Assembly: GCA_963667195.1 (NCBI GenBank)
Contig: OY762962.1
Location: forward strand, 744,001 to 808,000
DNA length: 64,000 nt
Source of the DNA: UBA7703 sp963667195
Lineage (GTDB): Bacteria; Bacillota; Clostridia; Christensenellales; CAG-138
Direction: 5' to 3'
In this document: one piece after another, positions 49,610 to 58,584 of the stretch
How the letters are laid out: each line of letters starts with the position of its first letter
Numbering within the stretch: the stretch's first letter is position 1
Notes under the pieces: generated by a model
What the model was told of the DNA's origin: nothing
The model's database searches: none
The model's input: the letters and a program-made list of their open reading frames with translations, nothing else
Position numbers and translations under genes: made by a program

Positions 49610-49702
49610 GATGCGGGAGGGAATCATCCCGAATGATGAGCGCAAAGCGTATAGAATCTCCCGTTTTTATCGATACGGGATGCGGGAAGGAACTCATCCC
49701 TA
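49610..49702 (-). promoter_or_regulatory. Duplicated hairpin in the 5' leader of the UMF1 gene
   Basis: Two similar stem-loops about 70 bp apart, each built as GGGATG, a pyrimidine-rich loop, CATCCC (near 49612-49630 and 49679-49700), lie between the promoter and the start codon. A third short stem (CCCGT with ACGGG) lies between them. I do not recognise a known riboswitch. Confidence 0.45.
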
Positions 49703-49741
49703 TGTTTGTTTTTGGCTATCGAACTTCCCTGATTTATGTGT

Positions 49742-49770
49742 ATTGTACTTCTTTACAAATCGACACGCAA
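49742..49770 (-). promoter_or_regulatory. Promoter of the UMF1 transporter gene
   Basis: On the minus strand TTGCGT (49765-49770), 17-bp spacer and TACAAT (49742-49747). It implies a leader of about 160 nt. Confidence 0.5.
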
Positions 49771-49886
49771 TGTTGATTTAGCCACTTCAGGCAGGAGATC
49801 AATAAAGTTTTACATGCGTCCGCCAAACGGGATTTATTCAACGTAAAACATGCGTAAATATGGCGTATTTTTGAGAAAAAACTGCG

Positions 49887-49922
49887 AAAAAAAGGGCTTC
49901 CCGTGGATACGGAAAGCCCTCG
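49887..49922 (-). terminator. Terminator of the opp operon
   Basis: A 12-pair stem, AGGGCTTCCCGT (49893-49904) with ACGGAAAGCCCT (49909-49920), followed on the minus strand by seven T. Confidence 0.85.
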
Positions 49923-49944
49923 TGTCGATGGAATAGAATCGATG

Positions 49945-50220
49945 TTATGCAAACCAAACCTTGATGCAGAAGATGATGAAAAGCACCATGATCAGAGAAA
50001 ACCCGGCCGAAAAGAGAAACGCCCACTTCATGCTCGCAAACAGGATCATCCGCGTCTCCCGATTGGAAAGCTGCTCCTTGTGCCGTTTTTTCTCCGGCTC
50101 GCGCGAAAACGTGTGATCGTCCAGATCACGCCGGTATCCCGGCATGCCCTCGACGTTCATGTTGACGATGGTGCGCCCGTCGTCTTCCCATTCGTCTTCG
50201 TCTTTGCCCCGCCGCGTCAT
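49945..50220 (-). CDS. Small membrane protein at the end of the opp operon
   Basis: A 91-residue protein: acidic N terminus (KDEDEWEDDGRT), basic middle and one or two C-terminal membrane segments (MKWAFLFSAGFSLIMVLFIIFCIKVWF). The ATG follows GGAAAGTAACCC and lies 3 bp after the OppF stop, so it is part of the operon. Not recognised; it may assist assembly of the transporter. Confidence 0.6.
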   Translation of the reverse strand: MTRRGKDEDEWEDDGRTIVNMNVEGMPGYRRDLDDHTFSREPEKKRHKEQLSNRETRMILFASMKWAFLFSAGFSLIMVLFIIFCIKVWFA

Positions 50221-50223
50221 GGG

Positions 50224-51198
50224 TTACTTTCCATAGAGGTGGCAAACGACAAAGTGGTCGTTGCCCGCCTCGTAGCGTTTCGGCACTTCGGTCTTGCAGA
50301 TCTCCATGCACTGGCGGCAGCGGGTGTGGAACTTGCAGCCGCTCGGCGGATTCGCCGGCGAAGGAATGCTGCCCTCGAGGATGATGCGGTTCATCTTCAC
50401 GGTCGGGTCGGGCATCGGAATCGCCGAAAACAGCGCCTGCGTATACGGATGCATCGGCTTTGCGAAGATGTCCTTCTTCATGCCGTATTCCACCATGTCG
50501 CCAAGGTACATGACGCCGACGGTATCGGAGATGTGCTCCACCACCGACAGATCGTGCGAAATAAACAGATACGTCAGCCCGAATTCCTTTTGCAGGTCTT
50601 CCAGCAGGTTGATGATCTGCGCCTGAATCGAGACGTCCAGCGCGGAGACCGGCTCGTCGCAAACGATGAAGTCCGGGTTGAGCGCGAGCGCGCGAGCAAT
50701 ACAGATACGCTGGCGCTGACCGCCGGAGAACTCGTGCGGGTAGCGATCCTTGTGATACGGCTGGAGGCCGCAGGCGCGCATGATCTTGGTGATATAGTCG
50801 TCAAACTCCGAATCCGGAACGAGCTTGTGCTCGCGCACCGCCTCGCCGATGATCTCGCCGACCGGCATGCGCGGAGAGAGGCTCGAATACGGGTCCTGGA
50901 AGATGATCTGCAGCTGCGGGCGAATCTTTCTAAGCTCGCTGTGCGATAGATCGAAGAGTTCCTTTCCCTTAAAGAGCACGGAACCGGACGTTTTGTCGTT
51001 GAGGCGCAGGAGCGTCTTGCCGATGGTCGTCTTGCCGCAGCCGCTCTCGCCTACGAGGCCCATCGTGGTACCACGGCGAATGCGGAAGCTCACGCCGTCC
51101 ACGGCGCGTACCTGCCCCACCACGCGGCCGAACATGCCGGCTTTGATCGGGAAATATTTCTTGAGGTCTTTGACCTCCATTACGATATCGTCGTTCAT
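50224..51198 (-). CDS. oppF: Oligopeptide ABC transporter ATP-binding protein OppF
   Basis: 324 residues. Walker A GLVGESGCGKTTIGKTLL (about 45), Q loop IFQDPYSSLSPRM, signature LSGGQ-type EFSGGQRQRICIARAL (about 160), Walker B FIVCDEPVSALD and the switch His in LFISHDLSV. The C-terminal oligo_HPY domain has GCKFHTRCRQCMEIC. The GTG-free ATG follows GGGGGTG and overlaps the OppD stop by four bases. It drives peptide import together with OppD. Confidence 0.95.
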   Translation of the reverse strand: MNDDIVMEVKDLKKYFPIKAGMFGRVVGQVRAVDGVSFRIRRGTTMGLVGESGCGKTTIGKTLLRLNDKTSGSVLFKGKELFDLSHSELRKIRPQLQIIFQDPYSSLSPRMPVGEIIGEAVREHKLVPDSEFDDYITKIMRACGLQPYHKDRYPHEFSGGQRQRICIARALALNPDFIVCDEPVSALDVSIQAQIINLLEDLQKEFGLTYLFISHDLSVVEHISDTVGVMYLGDMVEYGMKKDIFAKPMHPYTQALFSAIPMPDPTVKMNRIILEGSIPSPANPPSGCKFHTRCRQCMEICKTEVPKRYEAGNDHFVVCHLYGK

Positions 51199-52361
51199 GC
51201 GTTCACCCCCTGATCCGCGTAGAGATAGCAGCTCACCGAATGCGTCTTCGAGAGCTTGATCTCACCCGGATATTGACCATTGCAGCATTCGCAGCACCGC
51301 TCGCACCGATCGCGGAAATAGCAGTAATCCGGCATGTTGATGGGGTTTGGCACCGAGCCGGGAATGCTGTAGAGTCTGTCGCGCTCGCGGCCGACCACGG
51401 GTTTGGACTCCATGAGCCCAATCGTGTACGGGTGCGCAGGATGCAGGAACACCTCTTCGGTGGTCCCTTTTTCCACGATGCGGCCCGCGTACATGACCAC
51501 GACGAAATCTGCCATCTCGGCAACTACGCCAAGATCATGGGTAATCAGCATGATGGAGGAGTTGATCTTCTCCTTGAGGTTGCGTAGTAGGTCGAGAATC
51601 TGCGCCTGAATGGTCACATCCAGCGCGGTGGTCGGCTCGTCCGCAATGATGAGCCGCGGGTTGCAGCTCAGCGCCATTGCGATCATGATGCGCTGGCGCA
51701 TACCGCCGGAAAGCTCATGCGGATACATCTGGTATACGCCTTCGCAGTTTGCGATGTTGACGAGCTCCAGCATCTCGATGGTGCGCGCTTTGACCTCTTC
51801 ATCGCTCATGTGCGGATTGTGGAGCTTGATGACCTCGTCGATCTGCGCGCCCGCGCGGAAGACCGGGTTGAGGCTCGTCATCGGCTCCTGAAAGATCATC
51901 GAAACATAGTTGCCGCGGATGCGCTGCATGGCCTCCGTGGGCGTCTTTGCGATGTCGTAGACGGCTTCTCCCGTGTTCACACGGATTGCGCCTTCAACAA
52001 TCTGTCCCTGCGGGCGCTGCACCAGCTGCATGAGCGATAGGCTCGTGACGCTCTTGCCGCAGCCGCTCTCGCCGACGACGCCGACGGTCTTGCCCTGCGG
52101 AATATCAAACGTAACGCCGTCCACGGCCTTGACCGTGCCGATATCGGTAAAGAAATAGGTGTGCAGATTGTCAAACTCCGCAACGTTTTTGGGGTCCCGC
52201 ATGGTGGTCATGTACTCTTCCGGCGGAACATGCTTGCGGTTGCGCTGCTTTTCGATGCGGTCGGTGATGCGTCTGTTATCGCGCGAAATTTTGCGCGATT
52301 CCGACGCGGAGATGTAGTTCAGCGATTTTTCTTTTTTCTTAATCATTGCCATCTTACTCAC
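51195..52361 (-). CDS. oppD: Oligopeptide ABC transporter ATP-binding protein OppD
   Basis: 388 residues from a GTG, or 385 from the ATG at 52352, which has the better site. An N-terminal basic extension of about 55 residues precedes the ATPase: Walker A VVGESGCGKSVTSLSL (about 95), Q loop IFQEPMTSLNPV, signature ELSGGMRQRIMIAMAL (about 215), Walker B LIIADEPTTALD and H loop LITHDLGVV. The C-terminal region is cysteine-rich (DYCYFRDRCERCCECC). The extension and the cysteine cluster are longer than in most OppD. It starts one base after the OppC stop. Confidence 0.95.
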   Translation of the reverse strand: MSKMAMIKKKEKSLNYISASESRKISRDNRRITDRIEKQRNRKHVPPEEYMTTMRDPKNVAEFDNLHTYFFTDIGTVKAVDGVTFDIPQGKTVGVVGESGCGKSVTSLSLMQLVQRPQGQIVEGAIRVNTGEAVYDIAKTPTEAMQRIRGNYVSMIFQEPMTSLNPVFRAGAQIDEVIKLHNPHMSDEEVKARTIEMLELVNIANCEGVYQMYPHELSGGMRQRIMIAMALSCNPRLIIADEPTTALDVTIQAQILDLLRNLKEKINSSIMLITHDLGVVAEMADFVVVMYAGRIVEKGTTEEVFLHPAHPYTIGLMESKPVVGRERDRLYSIPGSVPNPINMPDYCYFRDRCERCCECCNGQYPGEIKLSKTHSVSCYLYADQGVNA

Positions 52362-54110
52362 CTACCTCTTCATCTTGGGGTCAAACGCGTCGCGCAGTCC
52401 ATCGCCGACGAAGTTGAATCCGAGCACCGTCAGCACGATTAAGATGCCGGCTGGAATCCAGATGAACCAATAATTCGTCATGACGTGAACGTCGGTTGCC
52501 GCGTTGATGATGCTTCCCCAGGAGGCCAGCGGGTATTTCACGCCGAGGCCGAGGAAAGAGAGCGTCGCTTCCGTAATGATGATACCGCCGAGGCTCATCG
52601 TCGCCTGCACGATCAACAGCGGCATCACGTTCGGCACGAGGTGCTTGAAGATTCTGCGGGAAACGCGGATGCCGGTGGCTTCCGTCGCGACCATGAAGTC
52701 CTGTTCGCGCAGAGACAGAATCTGGCCGCGCACCACGCGCGCGATGCTCGTCCAGCCCAGGATGCCGAGCACCGCCATGAGGATAAATATTCGCTTGATG
52801 GGATCGATCTCCATCTTATCCATCACGGTGCCGATGATCATCACGATCGGATAGAACGGAATGCAGTTGAACAAGTCGACAAAACGCATGATCGCCGTAT
52901 CGATCCAGCCGCCGAAGTAGCCGGAGATGCCGCCCATGACGATGCCGATGAACGTTTCCAGCAGCACGACGACGAAGCCGACCATCAGCGAGATGCGTCC
53001 GCCGTACATGAGCCGCGTCATGACGTCCATGCCGTTGCTGTCGGTTCCCAGGAGGTGCGCAAGCGACGGGAAACCAAACATCGTGATGACGCGGGATTCC
53101 TCGAGTGTGCGCACGGTATAGGTGGTGTTCACGCGGTCGATGCGGTAGTCCACCAGTTTGCCACTCTCGTCTTGATATTGGAACGCGGTCTGTTGCGCGC
53201 GAAGGTTTTCGCGGACGACCGCCTTAAAGTCCGCCGTCAGGAAAACGTCGTTCGCGTTCGGCGAGACGAGGATATTCGAAATCGTGCAAACCGGAGTCGT
53301 TGCGCCATTTTCTTTAACCGAGACGACAAGCTCGTTATCTTCGCCGGACAGGACATAGTCCTTGTCATCCAGCGAGAACGTGGTCTGCCCCTTTACGCGC
53401 GCAATCTCAACCGCATAGCGGAACGGAAAGCTCTTGGTGAGTCTTTCCATCGTTTCCTGGTAGGGATCAAACACGCTCTTCGTCGCAAGAGCGATGGATT
53501 CCACGTGGAAGATCGAGCTGCTCTTGCCTTCGTTTTTCACGGTGTAGATGGTTCCGTCCGCCTCAAACTGGCTCGCGCGTGCTTCCACAGCAGCCTGCGC
53601 CGCCGTGGTGAACTCCGGCGAAACGTTAAAGCCCGTTTCCTTTACCGCGCTGACCGAGAATTTTCCCGCCAGCGTGCGTGTTTTTGCAACCATCAGCGCG
53701 TCGCCGAAGGTATAGACGTCCTCGCCTTCCTTCACGAGGGAATAGGTCTTGCCGTCATAATCAAAGGATGTTGCGCCCTTGGAGATGGCAAGCGCCGCCT
53801 GTGCACGGGCAGCATCCGGAAAAACCGCGCCCTCGCGAATGGTATAGCGGAAATCCGTGCTGTTCGTGCAGGTTGCGTACTCCTGCATGATCTCTTCATC
53901 ATGCTTGAAAACCTGACTTTGTCCATACGGCGAGAAGAGCCCGCCCAGGAACGCGAACGCGAACATCACAACGAGTATGATAAGTCCCGTGATGGCGAGC
54001 TTGTTACGCATGAAGCGCTTGAAGACCAGCATGCCCGGGGATAGAACGCGGACGCGGCGCTCGTCGTCCAGCTTCTGGGTTTCGAATGTTTTCTTGTTCT
54101 TTGTTTCCAT
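52362..54110 (-). CDS. oppC: Oligopeptide ABC transporter permease OppC with large insertion
   Basis: 582 residues, nearly twice the usual 300. The N terminus and first helix (NKLAITGLIILVVMFAFAFLGGLFSPYG, about 36-65) are normal, then about 270 extra residues precede the conserved permease core starting at LGTDSNGMDVMTRLMYGGRISL. The insertion should lie outside the membrane and contains three related segments of the form FDYDGKTYSLVKEG, FEADGTIYTVKNEG and FSLDDKDYVLSGED, so it looks like repeated small beta domains. The EAA loop VATEATGIRVSRRIFKHLVPNVMP is intact. It probably cooperates with the enlarged OppA in peptide capture. Confidence 0.92.
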   Translation of the reverse strand: METKNKKTFETQKLDDERRVRVLSPGMLVFKRFMRNKLAITGLIILVVMFAFAFLGGLFSPYGQSQVFKHDEEIMQEYATCTNSTDFRYTIREGAVFPDAARAQAALAISKGATSFDYDGKTYSLVKEGEDVYTFGDALMVAKTRTLAGKFSVSAVKETGFNVSPEFTTAAQAAVEARASQFEADGTIYTVKNEGKSSSIFHVESIALATKSVFDPYQETMERLTKSFPFRYAVEIARVKGQTTFSLDDKDYVLSGEDNELVVSVKENGATTPVCTISNILVSPNANDVFLTADFKAVVRENLRAQQTAFQYQDESGKLVDYRIDRVNTTYTVRTLEESRVITMFGFPSLAHLLGTDSNGMDVMTRLMYGGRISLMVGFVVVLLETFIGIVMGGISGYFGGWIDTAIMRFVDLFNCIPFYPIVMIIGTVMDKMEIDPIKRIFILMAVLGILGWTSIARVVRGQILSLREQDFMVATEATGIRVSRRIFKHLVPNVMPLLIVQATMSLGGIIITEATLSFLGLGVKYPLASWGSIINAATDVHVMTNYWFIWIPAGILIVLTVLGFNFVGDGLRDAFDPKMKR

Positions 54111-54123
54111 GCCGCGCCTCCTT

Positions 54124-55116
54124 TCAGTTCGCCCGGACGCGCGGATCAGCCACCGCGTACGAAATGTCCGCGATGATGAGACTGAACTGCGTCAGGACCT
54201 CGATAAACACAATATAGAACATGGTAAACGGAATATCGCCTTGTGTAATCGCCTGATAGGAGATGTAGCCGATACCCGGAATCTGAAACAGCGTTTCCGT
54301 AATCATGGAGCCGCCGAACATCGCCGGCAGCAGATAGCTCATATACGAAATCAGCGGAATCAGGGTGTTGCGAAACGCGTGCTTGTTGATGACCACTTTT
54401 TCCGAGAGGCCTTTTGCGCGCGCGGTGCGGATATAGTCCGCATTGAGCACCTCAAGCATATTGGTACGCGTGTAGCGCATCAATCCGCCGATGGAAAGAA
54501 TCATCAGCGTCACCACCGGCAGAACCATGTGCTGGCCGATATCCACCACCTGCTGCCACGTGGTCATCTGCTCGTGCATTCGCCCTACGATGCCGTAGAG
54601 GTCGAACCACCCGAGCTTGATGGAGAAGATATATTTCAGAATCGTCGCGAGGAAGAACGTAGGCAAAGAGATGCCCATCAGCGCGACGACAGTGACCGTA
54701 TAGTCCGTTGCGCTGTATTGCTTCCGTGCGGCGAGAATGCCAAGCGGAATGCAGATCACAGCCTGCAGGATAAACGTAAAAATGTTGATGACGACAGAGT
54801 ACCAGATCACGTCATTGAACTTTTCAATCACGGGCTGGTTAAACTTCCAGGAATATCCGAACTCTCCACGAATCGCATACCCGAACCATTTGAAAAATCC
54901 TTCGAGCACCGAGCCGTCGAGGCCGTACATTTGGTTGAGCTGACTGGTCAGCTCGCTGTAGCTCTTTGCGCCGGGCAGTGAGCTGAGCTGCCGCGCCATG
55001 CGCTCCACAAACGAGGTCGGCAAGCTGCGGATGACCGCATACGCCACCAATGAACCAAAGAATATGATAAACGCGCCCAGTATCAGCCTGCGAATAATGA
55101 ATTTTGTCATGGCCAC
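54124..55116 (-). CDS. oppB: Oligopeptide ABC transporter permease OppB
   Basis: 330 residues, six helices. The N-terminal helix ILGAFIIFFGSLVAYAVIRSLP and the EAA loop YIRTARAKGLSEKVVINKHAFRNTLIP (about 225-252) are typical, as is the end ADISYAVADPRVR. It pairs with OppC in the membrane. The ATG follows GAGGGGTGGCC; 13 bp separate it from OppC. Confidence 0.95.
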   Translation of the reverse strand: MAMTKFIIRRLILGAFIIFFGSLVAYAVIRSLPTSFVERMARQLSSLPGAKSYSELTSQLNQMYGLDGSVLEGFFKWFGYAIRGEFGYSWKFNQPVIEKFNDVIWYSVVINIFTFILQAVICIPLGILAARKQYSATDYTVTVVALMGISLPTFFLATILKYIFSIKLGWFDLYGIVGRMHEQMTTWQQVVDIGQHMVLPVVTLMILSIGGLMRYTRTNMLEVLNADYIRTARAKGLSEKVVINKHAFRNTLIPLISYMSYLLPAMFGGSMITETLFQIPGIGYISYQAITQGDIPFTMFYIVFIEVLTQFSLIIADISYAVADPRVRAN

Positions 55117-55193
55117 CCCTCAATAACGACAGGAACTTTGCGCCCGCCGCGATTCGCAGCGGGCGCAAAGTTCTTTGGTTTATTCTTCAGATT

Positions 55194-57665
55194 TTATTGC
55201 ATTTCAAGCTTTTCAATTTCAGCTTTCCAACCCCAGAACGTGGTGATATCCGGCGTAAGCGTATCGAGCTTGATACGTTCCGCGGAGAAGATCGTGCTGT
55301 TCTGACGCTGATATGCCGGAATTTCGACTGCCCAATCGGCAATCAGATCCAGCGCCTGGCGATAGATCGCCTTGCGGTAGCTCTGGTCGTCGCTCTTGCG
55401 GGCGTCGATGATCAGCTGATCCAGTGCCGGGTCGTCAATGTGGTAGTGGTTGGAATCGGAGCCGCCTCTACCGATAATACCAGAGCTGTGATAGACCTGA
55501 TACATATCCGGATCGATGGTTGCCTGCCACGCTGCGCACCAGATTTCCTGAGAGCCCGCGTCCAGCATGTCCCAAAGCACCGAGGTGTCGCTAAGGTCGT
55601 TGATCTTGAGTTCGAAGCCGATGGTGGCAAGCGCCGCCGACGCGTCCGTGAGAACCGCGAACGAGGGGTGATCGCCGGTGCCGCTGGCGCCGATGACTGC
55701 TTCATAGCTCAGCTTCGCGCCAGCCGGAGCTGCCGTGAGCTTCTTGGTCGCTTCATCATAGGTGAAGCCCGCCGCCTTGAAATAGCCGATGGCAGCTGTG
55801 AGCGCCGCGGCATATTTCTCATCCGCCGTCATGGTGGAGGTGTAGATCGGATTGCCGTCCACATCTGTGGAGAACGCAACCTTATAGCCCTCGTCGGTCG
55901 GCTGCGGTGCCGCCCAGGAGGTGTTGGAGATCGGGTAGTTGATGACGGAAGCAGCCTCGCCATAATAGCTGTCGTAAGCTGCATCGCGGTACACGGCCAG
56001 AACGGTCGCAATCGCCTTGCGGAGATCCTTGGACTGCTCGCTCGCCGGATCGGTGCCCACGAGGATCGTGGAAGCGTTCATGCCGATGTAGCCGTAGCCG
56101 AGGTTGTCCACCTTGACGGTGTGGATCACGTCGCCGGAGATTTCGCCGTTGCTGTTGTAGCCAGCGATTTCTTCGTAGGTCTTCTTGGAGCCGGTCACGT
56201 CTCCAACGTCAGCCGTGCCCTGTGCAACGGCGGAGGGGATTTCGGAATCGATGGTCTCTTTGAACTGCACATAGGTGGTCTTCGGTGCGCCCATGAAATA
56301 ATTCTCGTTCGCTTCGAAGTACACGATGCGGTTTTCGTATTTCACAAACTTGTAGGGGCCAGCGCCCATGGGCTGGGTCGTCTTGGCGTTGATCAGCGAA
56401 AGATCGCCGTACGGATGGCCGAACTTGTTGTTCGCATAGTCATACTGCGCCTTGTCGCCATAGTAGTGCATCGGGGCGATCTGCAGGCCGCAGATGGTGT
56501 AAACCGCGGGCGCTTCGTAACCCTTGGTCTTGACTTCAACGGTATAGTTGTCAAGCTTCGTGATACCGGAGATGTTCGGAACGCCACCGGCCATCGCGGG
56601 ATCCTTCGAACCTTCGGTGGAGATGAAGTTGGCCTTCACGGTGCCGACGACATCGGAGGTATCCACGTTGCCGCCGTTTTCCGTTGTCCAATACGCCGCG
56701 GCATCGCCGCCATAGATGGCGTATGCTTCGTTATACACGTCGTCGATGGTGGGCATCGCTTTGGTCAGATCGTAGACGGTGCCGGTGCCGTTACCGGTCA
56801 GCGTGCCGTCGGCGTTCACTTTCGCGAAGTTCCACATTGCAAGCGCGTAAGCGGGATACATATCCTCGGTCACGTCCGCAGCTTTTTTATCCGCGAACAC
56901 GGTGGGCACATACTCATCGGTCAGATAGTTGGCGATGACGTAATCGACGATACCCTGCAGGTCGGCTTTCCATTCTGCCTTGATGGCATCCCACAGAGCG
57001 GTCTGCTGTTCCTGTGTCCAGGCATCGGTCGCAGCCCAAACGTGGTCGGGGCCCGCTGCAAGGATGCTTTCAAACAGGGCATCATACTTGGTGTAAACTT
57101 CATCAGAGGTCTGCGTCTGATAGTTCTTGAGTCCGATAATGTTATAGGAGCTGAGGGTCGTGGAGCCGATATAGGTCGGATCGGCAAACACATAGTACGT
57201 GAAAATCATGTCATCCGCGGTCACTTCTTCGCCGTCGGAGAACTTGATGCCCTCTTTGAGCTTGACAGTGTAGGTGGTGACATCGGCCGCTTCGTCATAT
57301 TTGACGGAGACGTCGCAAGGTCCGTGGTAGGTGTAATCCGTTCCGTTGTACGGAACCGTTTCACCCTCGATGGCTTTGTAGACGATACCACCCACGCGGT
57401 CGGTGGTCAGCATGGAGATCTGCGTCATGTTCACGACGTTCGTGTCGTACGTGGTATCGTTGAAGAACGGGGAGAACTTCTCGGAGAACTCGCCCTCCGC
57501 AACTACGAGCGGAACCGTGCTTGCCTTCACCTCTTCGGTCGGGGCTGCGGTTGCCTCGGCTGCGGGTTCGGGCGTGGTCGTCTTCGGCTGGCAAGCCGTC
57601 AGAACGCCGAGGCACATGATCAGTGCCAACAGCGCCGCCAGGACTTTGCTGCTCTTTTTGTTCAT
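55194..57665 (-). CDS. oppA: Oligopeptide-binding lipoprotein OppA (SBP family 5), enlarged
   Basis: 823 residues against the usual 530-560. The lipobox is VLTAC (Cys25). Family-5 features are YTVKLKEGIKFSDGEEVTADDMIFTYYVFADP (about 130), TKLDNYTVEVKTKG, GAGPYKFVKYENRIVYFEANENY (about 430) and NDLSDTSVLWDMLDAGSQEIWCAAWQ near the end. About 200 extra residues sit between the first and second blocks (YDALFESILAAGPDHVWAAT and what follows). It captures peptides at the surface. The ATG follows AAGGAGGAAGTACG. First gene of the operon. Confidence 0.93.
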   Translation of the reverse strand: MNKKSSKVLAALLALIMCLGVLTACQPKTTTPEPAAEATAAPTEEVKASTVPLVVAEGEFSEKFSPFFNDTTYDTNVVNMTQISMLTTDRVGGIVYKAIEGETVPYNGTDYTYHGPCDVSVKYDEAADVTTYTVKLKEGIKFSDGEEVTADDMIFTYYVFADPTYIGSTTLSSYNIIGLKNYQTQTSDEVYTKYDALFESILAAGPDHVWAATDAWTQEQQTALWDAIKAEWKADLQGIVDYVIANYLTDEYVPTVFADKKAADVTEDMYPAYALAMWNFAKVNADGTLTGNGTGTVYDLTKAMPTIDDVYNEAYAIYGGDAAAYWTTENGGNVDTSDVVGTVKANFISTEGSKDPAMAGGVPNISGITKLDNYTVEVKTKGYEAPAVYTICGLQIAPMHYYGDKAQYDYANNKFGHPYGDLSLINAKTTQPMGAGPYKFVKYENRIVYFEANENYFMGAPKTTYVQFKETIDSEIPSAVAQGTADVGDVTGSKKTYEEIAGYNSNGEISGDVIHTVKVDNLGYGYIGMNASTILVGTDPASEQSKDLRKAIATVLAVYRDAAYDSYYGEAASVINYPISNTSWAAPQPTDEGYKVAFSTDVDGNPIYTSTMTADEKYAAALTAAIGYFKAAGFTYDEATKKLTAAPAGAKLSYEAVIGASGTGDHPSFAVLTDASAALATIGFELKINDLSDTSVLWDMLDAGSQEIWCAAWQATIDPDMYQVYHSSGIIGRGGSDSNHYHIDDPALDQLIIDARKSDDQSYRKAIYRQALDLIADWAVEIPAYQRQNSTIFSAERIKLDTLTPDITTFWGWKAEIEKLEMQ

Positions 57666-57732
57666 CGTACTTCCTCCTTAGTTTTTTGTTGGGGTATGCA
57701 TAAAGAAAGAGATAGCCAACTCGTAGCTATTA

Positions 57733-58296
57733 TCATATATCATATCGAACGCTTATGGGTTCGTCAATGGCTACAGCCCCGAATAATGCATGATATTGAC
57801 GAAATGCGAGAAATATACAAGCCGCGCAGGCCGCTGCTTCCGCTAGCGCGATCCATTGTGTTGAAAGTTTCGATTGTCCGAAGAGCAGATATACGAGCAT
57901 TCCCAGAAGCAGAACGCCATTTAGCACCAGAGCGGAGAGTAACACGCCCTTCTGCTGCACGAGATATTTATCATATTCCGCGTACTCCATCGGGCGGGAT
58001 TTGAACGCAAGCAGCACCGCGCGCGCAAGCCCCAATCCCAGCGGAAGGAGCAGCCCCACATACGGAATCAGCACATACGCCGGAGCGGGGCCGCCGCCAG
58101 CGCCGAGCGCCGGGGATTTCGAAACCCCGATAAAGACGAACAGCACGAGCGCCGCAACTAAAGAGAGCACATAAACAGCCTTACGTCGATTCAGCGCAGG
58201 CTGCTCCATTTCAAAGCGATAGTGTTTTCCTTTATAGTGAACGGTACTGCCGATTTTCTCGTAATCCTTTGCATAGTCCCGCGTGCGCTGAAACAT
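57733..58296 (-). CDS. Hypothetical four-helix membrane protein
   Basis: 187 residues from the ATG at 58296, which has GAGGAG; a longer form from 58344 has no site. A charged N terminus (FQRTRDYAKDYEKIGSTVHYKGKHYRFE) is followed by four membrane helices (about 38-57, 68-92, 114-136, 143-165). Not recognised. It is on the same strand as the opp operon, whose promoter lies in its last codons. Confidence 0.6.
   Translation of the reverse strand: MFQRTRDYAKDYEKIGSTVHYKGKHYRFEMEQPALNRRKAVYVLSLVAALVLFVFIGVSKSPALGAGGGPAPAYVLIPYVGLLLPLGLGLARAVLLAFKSRPMEYAEYDKYLVQQKGVLLSALVLNGVLLLGMLVYLLFGQSKLSTQWIALAEAAACAACIFLAFRQYHALFGAVAIDEPISVRYDI
57739..57767 (-). promoter_or_regulatory. Promoter of the opp operon
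   Basis: On the minus strand TTGACG (57762-57767), 17-bp spacer and TATGAT (57739-57744), about 75 bp before oppA and inside the 3' end of the preceding gene. Confidence 0.6.
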
Positions 58297-58584
58297 TTGG
58301 TTTCTCTCCTCGTCGCGCCGCCGGGCGAACGCAAAATTCTTCATTTGAGTAAAGTGATAGCACTACAATTCGATTATATGCGGAAGCGCCCGAAAAGAAA
58401 AGGAAAGCGCGTAAAATATATCGTATATTCGGACGAAATCCGTATATTTTATAACAATTTACCGGGATGTTCAGAAATCGTTCTGGAACTACCTATTCAC
58501 ATTGTATTTTGCGGGTTCGCTTGATATACTGCCCTCATAGTGTCCTGTCTTCAACGCATCTACAACACAGCGGAGGAAAACTGC

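Noticed and set aside
49574..49697. N-terminal extension of the UMF1 transporter through the leader
   Set aside because: The extension has no good ribosome site, is encoded by the leader hairpins, and the ATG at 49574 directly precedes the conserved WYFYDFGNSAY start region.
55104..58004. A 966-codon open frame antisense to oppA
   Set aside because: It lies wholly opposite a convincing lipoprotein gene, has no family motifs and reflects GC-rich codon use of the sense gene.
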